Positions 12,160 through 22,245 of a DNA stretch of 64,000 nucleotides are shown here, in pieces. How positions within the stretch are numbered: the stretch's first letter is position 1; every line of letters begins with the position of its first letter. Made by a program: the position numbers and the translations under genes. Where the stretch lies: positions 58,566,494 through 58,630,493 of the forward strand of contig OY365807.1 in the NCBI GenBank assembly GCA_959347315.1. Reading direction: 5' to 3'. The notes beneath the pieces were generated by a model, which saw only the letters and a program-made list of their open reading frames with translations, was not told the DNA's origin and ran no database searches. This stretch comes from Bimastos eiseni. Its lineage: Eukaryota; Annelida; Clitellata; Crassiclitellata; Lumbricidae.

Positions 12160-12369
12160 TCTCGTTTATTCCGCCAACGCCAAACGCTCGCATGGCTCAT
12201 GGCTCTCGAGCGAGTGGCTCTATAGATGGCGAGTGTACGAAGTCGGTGTGTGCGTACGTGTGCGAGTGTGTACACCAATGAGCCTCCATTTGCCAGCCAA
12301 CATCGCATCAGGGAGGACTACTGACGAAATTTAACCGAAAAACGTCGAATTTAGATTGTGAACACCGCA
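12160..12369 (+). promoter_or_regulatory. Putative promoter/leader of the plus-strand MGCCLS gene
   Basis: CpG-rich compared with its surroundings and conserved with the minus-strand block at 295-530. Shared words include GATGGCGA (resembling the core of a YY1 site), TACACCAATG and CATCGCATCA. Conservation between duplicates in non-coding DNA suggests promoter or leader function, but the transcription start is unknown. Confidence 0.4.
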
Positions 12370-12392
12370 ATGGGCTGCTGTCTTTCGACTGG
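12370..12392 (+). CDS. First coding exon of an unidentified acylated protein (MGCCLSTG)
   Basis: ATG at 12370 encodes MGCCLST plus two bases of a glycine codon before a consensus donor GTAAGT at 12393. The signal (Gly2, Ser6, Cys3, Cys4) predicts myristoylation and palmitoylation. The exon-intron structure is identical to the inverted copy at 294-272. The intron also stays similar to that copy as far as about 12555, including VVIINELRRL/LVIFNELLSL-like frames that may be chance. No second exon in phase 2 was convincingly found before coactosin at 22246, so the rest of the gene may be distant or lost. Family not recognised. Confidence 0.5.
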
Positions 12393-12599
12393 GTAAGTCT
12401 ATGAATGTTTGAGTTTTTGTCTTATGTCATTGAAGTACAAAATTCGTTGGTTTTTGGATCTACCGGACGAGCTTTTGGGCGACCGTTTGGTGGTAATAAT
12501 TAATGAGCTGCGTAGACTGACTCGTGGGCTTGTGGCTTTGTATACACAGACACTGGCTTGTATTTCTGGCTTGGAAATTCTCCTTATCTCGTAACTGGA

Positions 12600-13660
12600 C
12601 TTACTGAAATGGGGGTAAGTTGGGGCGTTTGGATTTTTATGTAGGCTATAAATAACAGGTTGGATTGAACAACCTTTAGGTGGAAATAGCAATGAATAGC
12701 AAATCAACATGATTATCTAAATATAGCAGAGTCTGTTGACCTGTAGCCCATGTCGCTCATGTCGCGAAAGTCTGAGATTAAATATTACAACCAAAATAAG
12801 ATGGAGGAGCTGTGGTGTGCTCAAAGTCACGCTGGGTCCTGGGAGGAAGGGGTTTGCTGAGAACTACTTTATCAGCTCCTCTTCCCCTACTTATCCTGGT
12901 CATCTGGAAACTGGATTGAATTTTCCACCTTGCGCCTCAGGGTCAATCCTCACGCTCATAAGCCACAGCGCTCGTGAACAATCTAATGCCCCTGTTTAAT
13001 TTTGCAATTAGCGCTTTAAAATTTGATATAACCGTTACGTCCTTGCAATGGTCCTAAATATGAATCTACGGGGCGTAACTTGAGTATTGTTATGCTTCTT
13101 ATCACATGAGTTACGGCTGAGATCATTCGTGAAGTTAACGGAAACGAAAAATGCGTCATGATTAATTTGTGCCAATTAAGTGTGCGGCTTTTGTTACGTG
13201 GTCCTGAGCGGTTTTCTCATAGCCTTCGTTGACGATATTCCTATTAGGCCAATGCGTAATTAATAACCAATATGACCCAGCACCATTGCACCAGGTCACA
13301 ATTTACATAATTAAATTTGAGTATGTTCAGCTTTAACAAAACCTTCACTAGTGGTCCTTCCAAAAGATGGCTTTGCTGTCTCCAGATCTTCAAGTAGTCT
13401 CTGTGCTATTCAGTTGTGTCAGGAACTAGGAGGGTTTGTTTTCTCCGTGGTTGGACCTTATTTTAAAACTCAACGATGCTTGTGTTCTCTGTTTTTGATC
13501 CTACCAGTGTTTATGTGTGTGTATATGTTTGTTCGTTTGTTCGTGTGTTTGTTTGAAACGTGTTGAATTCAAATCGTCGGCGTCACAGTTGCGGAAAAAT
13601 TCCGGCTTGATCCGCCAACTAAATTGTGTATTAATCTCTGATGCAATTCGTAGTTACGCT
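12600..13660. other. No gene recognised
   Basis: Probably intron of the MGCCLS gene or intergenic. Short open frames here have no recognisable domain. Confidence 0.4.
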
Positions 13661-13667
13661 ATGACTG

Positions 13668-13735
13668 TGCCAGTTCCAAGCACGGGTATAAGAGGAGTGC
13701 GACGCTAAAGGTCTTTGTTATCACACAGTGTCGTT
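13668..13735 (-). repeat. Interspersed repeat, family B (reverse)
   Basis: Reads in reverse as the family B core (CGCACTCCTCTTATACCCG then GCTTGGAACTGGCAC), parallel to the copy at 56660-56765. Confidence 0.45.
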
Positions 13736-14029
13736 AAACTGCAACTACTATTGCCAGTTACCCAGATTTCATACTCAAGTTTCGTGTAAAAAGAGCCGTC
13801 AACCCAATTGCTGTGAATTTCTCAAACTTTCTTGATTTGGGATTATTATTATTTTAATTAACGCAACACAATAGGCCGTTGGCATTGATAATTTTATGCA
13901 TCACCCCAGAATCAGACGAGAAACCACATGCGCCACTTTTGGGGCTCCGTAGTAAAAGGAAACCAGGATGTTAGTCCACAGATGTGGAGTCGTTGGCGAA
14001 ATGAATATTCAGTAGATTTACTGAATGAA

Positions 14030-14607
14030 TTAATGAACGGATGAACGGACGGACGAATGTAAGGAACTATGGATGTCTGGATAAATATATGGATGAATAA
14101 ACGAATCAGTGAATGTATTGATGAATAGATGAATGGATGGATGAATGGATGGATGGACGGATGGACGACGGGTGGTTCCTGAAAGAATGAATGAATGAAT
14201 AGATGAGCGAATGATATATTGATTGATGGAAGGGCTGAAGAGATGGAGGGGTGAATGGAAGGAGGACAGTAGCGAAATTTTCGTTAATGGATGAGAGAGA
14301 ATCAAAGAAGATAGAGTGCGATAGACGCATCCTGCTGTCGCAACGAAGATGCTGTTAATGTTTATGATGCTGACGAAGAAGAAGAAGAAGAAGAAGAAGA
14401 AGAAGAAGAAGAAGATGATGATGATGATTACAACGACTATGATCATGATGTTAATAATGATGTTGACGATGGTGATGATGGCGATGATCATGTTGTTGTT
14501 GATGATGAAGACGACGACAATGATGGTGACGTCGACGACGATGATTTTTGTGATGATGTTTACAATGATTATGCTAATGATGATGACAATAATGAAGATG
14601 ATAATGA

Positions 14608-14649
<42 letters not shown>

Positions 14650-14660
14650 CATTACTCATT
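14030..14660. repeat. Compound simple-repeat tract: GAATG/GGATG, (GAA)n, (GAT)n, (TTA)n
   Basis: Diverged ATGGATGGATGA repeats (14030-14260), (GAA)n at about 14380-14414, GAT/GAC-rich repeats to 14610, then (ATT)n at about 14608-14648. Open frames across it on both strands are artefacts. Confidence 0.9.
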
Positions 14661-16065
14661 TTGACAGAGGAAGGCGAAACACAGATGACCCAACGAGCAC
14701 CAGACTCCACGACTGCGCAGGACCGGATGTCCTTCATCGAACCAATCCGGGCTTCGTTCTCGCCGTTGCCATGACAACATTCTTGCTGTCCTCCGCTTCC
14801 TTAGAAATCAGATGAACAACGGCGGGTGATTCGCTGAGGAGCTCGCATGGGAAAAACGTCCCCAGAACATGGATGTTTTCCGAACTGTGAATCACTGGAA
14901 ACAGGGACTCCTCACCTTCATCGCCTCACTAAGATCAACCTAGCCATCCTCCACGATGATGCTCCGACGACTACAAATAACTGATTGTGATGACAGCGAT
15001 AGCAGCGACGGCGATTGTGATTATTGCTGTCAGATGATTCGAATGTTTTTGTATCGAAGCATAATTGGTGAACATTACGTTTTACGTTGGCAGTGATCAT
15101 GAATCTGAAAAATAGCTTTATAATAATTTATGATATTATGTATTTCCAACGGAGCAGCATATCCCACTGCCTATAATAGTGTTTAGTCAATCACGTTTAA
15201 CTGCCAGTTAGTCACTCGTTACTTCAGTAACGGTAGGTCTATGATGGCCATCGTTTCTCCCAATTGCATTCTATTTCAATTCCAAATGGTTTGCTTTTGA
15301 TATTCTTTCAACGAGTCTTGTTATATGATTTTGCTTCCATTTGCTCTCAATTTCGTTGTCACTTGTTCGCCATTTGCTTTTCATTTCGATTTGTTGGTTT
15401 TGACAGTTGTGAAACAGTTTATTAGCGTGCGCTTTGTTGTCTACGACTGACCTCAAAATGGCGGTCAGAGCAAGCCAGATTATGATTATAGAGGAAAGAT
15501 AGAGTGGTGGATTGCAGGGAGAAGGGAGGGTTACGGGAAGGGAGTGGGTAGGGAGCGGAGGTTGAGGGGCGGCTCTAAACTTTTCCAACAAAGGAAGCTG
15601 CATAGAGACCAGGGAAGCCGGGGAACCTGAAATAGGGACCAGTTGGATGTCTGGTCTTTTAAACCGAAATTGAAATAAAATTTGGAGGGACACCGGGAGG
15701 CCCACTGACTCAGTTGGTGGGCACTGGACTAGAGATGAACCAAAACGCGCTTCGAAACTCTTTTGGTACTCGGCAACGCTCGGACCAAAATGGGTCCAAG
15801 TATTAATCTTCTCGATGTTCTGTTTTGAAAACGAAAATCGGATTTTTTTATTTACAAAAAGACAATCGACCTAGAACTAAAAGTACAAAATACTATTTCT
15901 ATTTACAAAGCGACAATCGACCTAACTAAAATCACAAATAGTGCTATTGTTAGTGCTTACAAGTTACTACTTTCTAGTATTAGGTAAGGCAGAACTAAAT
16001 AATTCATTGAAGTTGTGCAAATTGCCAATCATCGAGAAAATGAAACTTTTTTTACATTTTCGAAA
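14661..16065. other. No gene recognised
   Basis: Mixed sequence with a purine-rich patch near 15490-15580. No exon could be assigned on either strand. Confidence 0.35.
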
Positions 16066-16069
16066 CTCG

Positions 16070-16480
16070 GAATCGGCTAGAAAATGCAAACTCGGTTCAC
16101 CCGTACACTGGTCCCTGCGCAGTGCCCATCCTGACCTCTGTTGTGCCGCCAGTGTTGAGGAGGGGAGTGTCACCAACACTTTCTGGGGCAACGTAATGTC
16201 CTTCTACTGCCCTCACCGAAAACGAATTTGTGGCCTGGCCCCTCGTCTCTGGAGCCACTCGAAAACCTTTTTTATGAATCTTCTTGTTGTTGCTCCGCGC
16301 ATGCGCTCTGCTACGGCCCAGTCTAAGATTTTTTCCTGTGTTGACCCTTCAGCTTGGAACTGTCTTGACCCCCTCTCACCCTGCCAGTTGTGGAGCCGAC
16401 TTAAGACTTTTCTGTTCCTTTGTCCACCTACAGACGCCTGTCGAGAGCGCTGCTGATTTGTGCTATCGCTTGATTACATT
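16070..16480 (+). pseudogene. C-terminal fragment of a non-LTR retrotransposon ORF2
   Basis: The frame reads SKIFSCVDPSAWNCL and later LWSRLKTFLFL, corresponding to the conserved C-terminal pattern of CR1/L2-like ORF2 proteins (phenylalanine-rich 'xxSVWNSLP' then 'FKxxLKTxLF'). The catalytic domain is missing, so this is a 5'-truncated dead copy. Confidence 0.6.
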
Positions 16481-17330
16481 ACATTATGTCAACGCTTTAA
16501 AAATCGCATTATACGCTTACTGTGATGGTTCATGCATGTATCGAAATGTAAATGATCATTATCATTCAATTGGTAAAATTATTTGTCCACATATTTGCCA
16601 ATTATTATAAATTGTGATTGATTCTAAGTGTTGATCGTTGATATCTAAATATATACACGAATCTTTGGACATTTAATAAGTCTGTACAGGCATTAGCCTG
16701 GCGTATAATTAATACATACATGTAGGTCTATATCTAATTTCATTTTATACAATGATATACATGTATGAATGCACTCATTGCACTGTGTATATATACATGT
16801 ATACTAAACAATGCATGATTATAGTATTATATATATGTATACGCTATGGTTTGTGGTTAATTTGATCGTTTGGCTTGCCTACTAATAAAAGCGCTGTGTA
16901 CATTAATTTTATAATATCTTATGTGATTTATGACGCCTACCGGAATATGTACCTTGCAGCCTGGATCATGACAAATAGTTATGAATTGGGGGAGGGTATT
17001 GGCAGAGAGAGGAGGAGAGCAGGTAGACTAGGAGAGAGAGAGAGATGAGGAATAGATGTATCTACAATTATAGATGGTAACATTTGGTGGATTTATATCC
17101 CTTCTGGGCTTCCTTTTTGACAACGTCCTCTGTGTAATATAGAAAAGTTAGTTTGTGTATGTAAAATTGGTGGCTATATATAAGCAGGTTTTCTTAAATT
17201 GTTTGTTTAAAGGTAATTTGTCAGAACCCTGGCCTAGAGGGTGTTCATTGCCGTGTCTTTGTATTGTGTCGTCCGGTCCTTTTTTCCCTCCATGGTTTGA
17301 AGCTATTGTGCAATGGCAGCGGCATATTTT

Positions 17331-17475
17331 TGTGGCACGGTGACCGATTGGTTAGACCTGTAGCGCAAAGAGTACGGGTTCGATCCTCGTCCTTTATAAA
17401 CCGTAAATAGAATAGAATAGAACTGTGTAGAGACAATGAGCAAGTCCTTTGCTCGGCGCCTTCGATGTTATATCT
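17331..17475 (+). mobile_element. tRNA-derived SINE (family A), partial
   Basis: GTGGCACGGTGACCGATTGG, then B box GGTTCGATCCTCG, then GAGCAAGTCCTTTGCTCGG as in the other copies. An internal AATAGAATAGAAT stretch replaces part of the body. Confidence 0.7.
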
Positions 17476-17539
17476 CTTGGTCGTGGGGGGGGGAAACTTT
17501 TGAAGGAGGAAAATAAGTTGGTGGACAGGCGTACACGCT

Positions 17540-17625
17540 GCACATGATTAGCGTCCTCCTGTTCCTTTTTCCAGGCTTGGAACTGGCGCTACTTCAAGTG
17601 CGACCAGTGGTGTGACGCGCGTCAC
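17540..17625 (+). repeat. Interspersed repeat, family B
   Basis: GTCCTCCTGTTCCTTTTTCC and GGCTTGGAACTGGCGCTACT match the family B core. The apparent splice acceptor TTTTCCAG here belongs to the repeat. Confidence 0.55.
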
Positions 17626-18052
17626 TCCGGACGATGGCGCTATATCAAAGTCATCGATCGACAGCAGAAGCGTAGGAGGACTACGGATGAGAATGTCTAC
17701 CTGACACATGAGATGGGAGACATCAATGGGCTTCGCCTGAAGCAGAAGGCCTCAATACAGACACCAAGGAATATGCAAATATCAACGGAGTGTCAAGCAG
17801 CGAAACCCGACACCTCGAGGCGGACGCCTACCCCTTCCATCTCTACGGCCCACAGACAAGAAACTCATGAATCAGTTGAAGATTTGGCCTGGACCGGCTG
17901 GTTGACACGGATCATGAATAGGGGACAATTCCGATACGAACGGCGCAATCTGTTAGGTGGTATAACTGTAGTAATGGAATTCAATGACGCTAATAAGGCC
18001 CAGCCTTATCACATAACAGCCGCTAATCAAACAATAACTGGACGCCCCTAGG
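17574..18052 (+). other. Open frame of about 159 codons, function unknown
   Basis: A continuous frame from 17574 to the stop at 18050-18052; the first ATG in frame is 17713. The first 50 bases are family B repeat. The remainder, with segments such as ENVYLTHEMGDINGL and MNRGQFRYERRNLLGG, is not repetitive within this window and is polar and basic. No domain recognised and no good flanking splice pair or promoter, so it may be an exon, an old transposon piece or chance. Confidence 0.25.
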
Positions 18053-19080
18053 AATCTGCCGTTACGCTAGGGACGCCAAGACCCGACCAACCAGGGTTTA
18101 GTAATGGTTTCTGCAGGTGACCTGTCGTCCAATAGAGATACGAGTTTTGCGTTTGGGATGGCGAAGGAAATCGCCTCTAGAAGGATTCATATAGCGTAGC
18201 AAGCAAGGAAATGGGGACTAACGCATATCAATCTCGTTAGGATGCGTCGTTAAATAAATTCATATCAGTCAGGAAATGGAGACTTGTTTCGGAACTGGGG
18301 AGACGCTAGGTCGTTCTGACGATAAGGGTAATCAACATAGTTGGGAATCCCGTCTCCAACGTAAACCAGGACAACATTTCAAAAGGATACTAATAATTCC
18401 AGTAAGTGTAGATAGGATGAGTGGTGTATATATGTATATCATTAAAATATACATATTAAAACCATCAAGTGTGTCGTGTTGCTGAGCTTGGTGATAGAGG
18501 AAAGAACCAGAGGATACTCTCGTCATCAAGAAGAAGAAATGGTGAGAGTGAAACACCGCGACAAGTGTCGTCGCTAGGACTAGAGGCCAGTGAAGGCAAA
18601 ATTGAATATGATGGGGGGGTAAGAGAGGGGCTATTGTATCTCCTACTTAACGCCAAGATTTTTCAAAATAACAATCTAGCCTAACAATGATCATTTGTTA
18701 GTGATGGTGCCGTCGTAATCATTGTAAAAGTTGTACCATTCAGAGCGGAAAGTCACCGGTTAGATCATGCATGCAGTAGGTAATTGCAAGTTTGTGCAAC
18801 GATTGTTATATCATGCAGTCAGTAATCTCTGCTGGAACGTTCTTAATTAATGCTGGGCGGATAAGGTCATTTTTCAATTAAAAAAATAAGAATACACCCT
18901 GGGGAGGCACGAACCTCAGCGCCTCAATGGCGGTGACGCCACTGAGTGCGACACCTTGAGATACCAAATAGAAGATCAACTGATAATTTATGATGATCGG
19001 TTGACTTAAAGGCGCCATTTTCGTAGAGGTTGATGCGACATCTGTCGAATGAAACGACAACTGTTCCAACACTAGCGCAC
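18053..19080. other. No gene recognised
   Basis: A short open stretch near 18480-18620 ends at a GTAAGA donor-like site but has no identifiable partner exon. Confidence 0.35.
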
Positions 19081-19084
19081 CTGG

Positions 19085-19345
19085 CGTGTGTTGATGATGT
19101 TATTGATGATGATGACGAGGATGAGACTAGAGGAGAATGAGGAGAATTATGAGGATGAGGATGATGATGATGAGGAGAATGAGGAGGAGGAGCAAGAGGA
19201 TTATATGGAGGAGGAGGAGGAGGAAGAAGAGAATGAGAACGAGGTGGAGTGGGAAGGAGTATGAGGAGCATGAGGAGCATGAGGAGCATGAGGAGCATGA
19301 GGAGCATGATGAGAAGGAGGATAAGGAGGATAATCACAAAGACGA
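19085..19345. repeat. GA/GAT-rich simple repeats with an ATGAGGAGC 9-mer array
   Basis: Purine-rich GAGGAT/GAGGAG tract. From about 19258 to 19310 ATGAGGAGC is repeated head to tail five to six times. Confidence 0.85.
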
Positions 19346-19639
19346 CGACGATATGATATTACGGACGGTGACAAATGGAAGAGCCGAACAACTAGACAAG
19401 CCAACAGACAGGCAAATGGAACAGACAGAAAACAAACAGATGGATGAATAGAGAGACAGACAAAGGGGCATACTGACAGAGAGACAGACGGACGGATGAG
19501 CCGACAGTCGAAGAGACAGAAAGACAAACAGACAAACGTACATGAAGACATATTAACCATGACGCCTTAGGCTATGTAGACACCTAACTCTGTTCAATGC
19601 CTGACTCCCGGATAAAATACAATATAATACAACTGAAAT

Positions 19640-19845
19640 CAGTGAAATTTGATATCGCCCTTCTTCCAACATCTTTTGCTCAGAAGTGCATACACACACG
19701 CCTCGACGGCGCAATTGCAGTTGTACTGCAGTGCAATTGTGCGAAGGACTTCCTCAAGGTCCCTACACAGTGACTGACACCTCGGTCGAGGATCGAACCC
19801 GCTCGCTCAGCGCACACTGAGCGTTAGGTGTAGTGGTACTTTTAT
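19640..19845 (-). mobile_element. tRNA-derived SINE (family A), reverse
   Basis: Starts with the reverse of the family tail (TTTGATATCGCCCTTCTTCC) and ends with the reverse of the B box (GAGGATCGAACCCGC). Clearly the same family as 2240-2466. Confidence 0.8.
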
Positions 19846-19989
19846 GGTCATTTGAAACTTACCTTTTTGTCTGGACTGGAGTTCGGAGCGCTTTTAAATA
19901 GTTACCTTGAATGGACGCTAAATATAACTTTAAATAAAGGTTTCAATGAATAAATGCGTGTATTTATATTTACGCGCAGATGCATGAAC

Positions 19990-20011
19990 TATATATATAT
20001 ATATATTTATA

Positions 20012-20056
<45 letters not shown>
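19990..20056. repeat. (TA)n microsatellite
   Basis: Almost pure alternating TA. Confidence 0.95.
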
Positions 20057-20058
<2 letters not shown>

Positions 20059-20399
20059 GTAAGCCTACTGCATGTGAGTATATATGTGGGAACCTGTGCA
20101 TATAATATGTATATATGTGTAGGTGTATGTGTGTATGTATGTGTTTGGACTTTCCGGAGCGTTGAAAATGTGAGTTTGTAATCATATCCAGTTAATAATT
20201 ATTCATGACTATATTCAGTACATAATTATTTATGGATTTGGTAGACTAGCGAATCTATGGCTAGTCTGCATAATTGTACTGAATAATGTTATTTCTCGTT
20301 ATACTCATGATTGGAACCTGCAAACAGCGAGAGGAACAGAGTGATAGGAGGAGAGAGATCGAGAGGGTCGAAGAGAAGGAGAGGAACTGGCGCAGAGGG

Positions 20400-20480
20400 T
20401 CAGAAGGCAGTCAGAGAGTAAGACGGAGAGGGAGGAAGGCAGACAGAGAGTAAGACGGAGAGGGAGGAAGGCAGACAGGA
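20400..20480. repeat. Direct repeat of about 38 bases in a purine tract
   Basis: GAAGGCAGNCAGAGAGTAAG followed by ACGGAGAGGGA occurs twice in tandem. Confidence 0.7.
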
Positions 20481-20639
20481 CACATATTAATTATATGAGT
20501 TTGACATACAGGGTCACATAGAGAAAGGTAGTTAGAGATTTGCTTGCAGAGACACAAAGAGTAGGTGAGAGACAGAGAAACAGAGAGACAGAGAGACAGA
20601 GAGATACACAGACAATATATTTAGATGGATAGAAAGATG

Positions 20640-21398
20640 GGTGGATGAATGAATTGATCGATTGATAGATGGATGGATGGATGGATGGCTTGATGTGATG
20701 GATGGATGGATGGATGGATGGATGGATGGATGGATGGATGGATGGATGGATGGATGGATGGATGGATGGATGGATGGATGGATGGATGGATGGATGGATG
20801 GATGGATGGATGGATGGATGGATGGATGGATGGATGGATGGATGGATGGATGGATGGATGGATGGATGGATGGATGGATGGATGGATGGATGGATGGATG
20901 GATGGATGGATGGATGGATGGATGGATGGATGGATGGATGGATGGATGGATGGATGGATGGATGGATGGATGGATGGATGGATGGATGGATGGATGGATG
21001 GATGGATGGATGGATGGATGGATGGATGGATGGATGGATGGATGGATGGATGGATGGATGGATGGATGGATGGATGGATGGATGGATGGATGGATGGATG
21101 GATGGATGGATGGATGGATGGATGGATGGATGGATGGATGGATGGATGGATGGATGGATGGATGGATGGATGGATGGATGGATGGATGGATGGATGGATG
21201 GATGGATGGATGGATGGATGGATGGATGGATGGATGGATGGATGGATGGATGGATGGATGGATGGATGGATGGATGGATGGATGGATGGATGGATGGATG
21301 GATGGATGGATGGATGGATGGATGGATGGATGGATGGATGGATGGATGGATGGATGGATGGATGGATGGATGGATGGATGGATGGATGGATGGATGGA
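20640..21398. repeat. About 700 bp of uninterrupted (ATGG)n
   Basis: From about 20697 to 21397 the tetranucleotide is perfect (about 175 copies), with an imperfect leader from 20640. All six frames stay open because four bases times three gives a 12-base codon cycle (Met-Asp-Gly-Trp forward, Ile-His-Pro-Ser reverse). Not coding. Confidence 0.98.
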
Positions 21399-21418
21399 TA
21401 TACGGATGAAAAGATGGG

Positions 21419-21611
21419 TAGAGAGAGAGAGACATAGGGAAACAGACAGAGGGAAGGGAGGGAGGGAAAAGGAGGGGAGGGAGAGAAAGGGAGAGAGGAG
21501 GAGAGAGGAGGAGTTAGAGAGAGGGGTAGAGAGAGAGAGGGAGCGAGGGGGAGAGGAGGGAGGAAGAGATGGAGGGATGAAGAGGGTGTAAGGACTGGTG
21601 AGAGAAGGAAG

Positions 21612-21670
<59 letters not shown>
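21419..21670. repeat. GA-rich tract ending in (GA)n
   Basis: GGGAGG/GAGAGA mixture, then about 25 perfect GA units near 21617-21668. Confidence 0.95.
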
Positions 21671-21674
<4 letters not shown>

Positions 21675-21815
21675 ATGAGAGTCGTCTATGCGCAATTTGC
21701 CTATTAGTCCGCACTGTCTCCATAGCAGAATCACACAGACAGACAGACAAACAAACAGACAGACAGAAAGGGAGAGACAAAGCAATATAGAGATACAAAA
21801 ATATATTTAGATGGA

Positions 21816-21853
21816 TCTCTCTCTCCCTCTATATATATATATATATATAGAGG

Positions 21854-21864
<11 letters not shown>
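21816..21864. repeat. Palindromic microsatellite (CT)n-CCCTC-(TA)n-GAGGG-(GA)n
   Basis: TCTCTCTCTCCCTC before and GAGGGAGAGAGAGA after a central TA run are exact reverse complements, giving a long self-complementary hairpin in the region upstream of coactosin. Confidence 0.85.
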
Positions 21865-21891
<27 letters not shown>

Positions 21892-21899
21892 AGACACAG

Positions 21900-22245
21900 A
21901 GGCATCCAACCAACAAGAGAGACAGCCTTCGCTGCGACAGCCTTGCACCAACTATAATTAATTATCGGTGTGTATAGGCAGCTTGCCGAAGACGATCGCC
22001 CCTCACCATCACCATCACCATCACCATCATCATCACCATCATCATCGCCCGGCCAGAAAAGGATGTCACCGCCATCATTCGACCCGGATCTAGTCGCCCT
22101 AGACAGAGGTCCACCCTCCGTCTGCCCTCCCTTCGTCCGTCTGGACACCTCAAGCACTCGCAGTTCGCCTTAGTGTCTACTACGGTCCGACGGGAGCTTC
22201 ACCACTCGTTTACGCCCATCCTACTGTGTTTAGTCCGATCCCAAG
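21900..22245 (+). promoter_or_regulatory. Putative promoter/5' UTR of the coactosin gene
   Basis: Moderately CpG-containing DNA with a (CCATCA)n run at about 22006-22055, immediately 5' of the coactosin ATG. No TATA box or initiator could be assigned with confidence. Inferred from position only. Confidence 0.3.

Noticed and set aside
14030..14774. Frames rich in HPSIHSS or MMMITTT
   Set aside because: Compound simple repeats.
17574..17713. Second exon of the MGCCLST gene joined at 17574
   Set aside because: The acceptor lies inside the dispersed family B repeat, the phase-2 join reaches a stop after about 40 low-complexity codons, and the other frame is out of phase.
20491..21785. Open frames of 235-417 codons (Ile-His-Pro-Ser or Met-Asp-Gly-Trp repeats)
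   Set aside because: Translation of a pure ATGG microsatellite; all frames are open by arithmetic.
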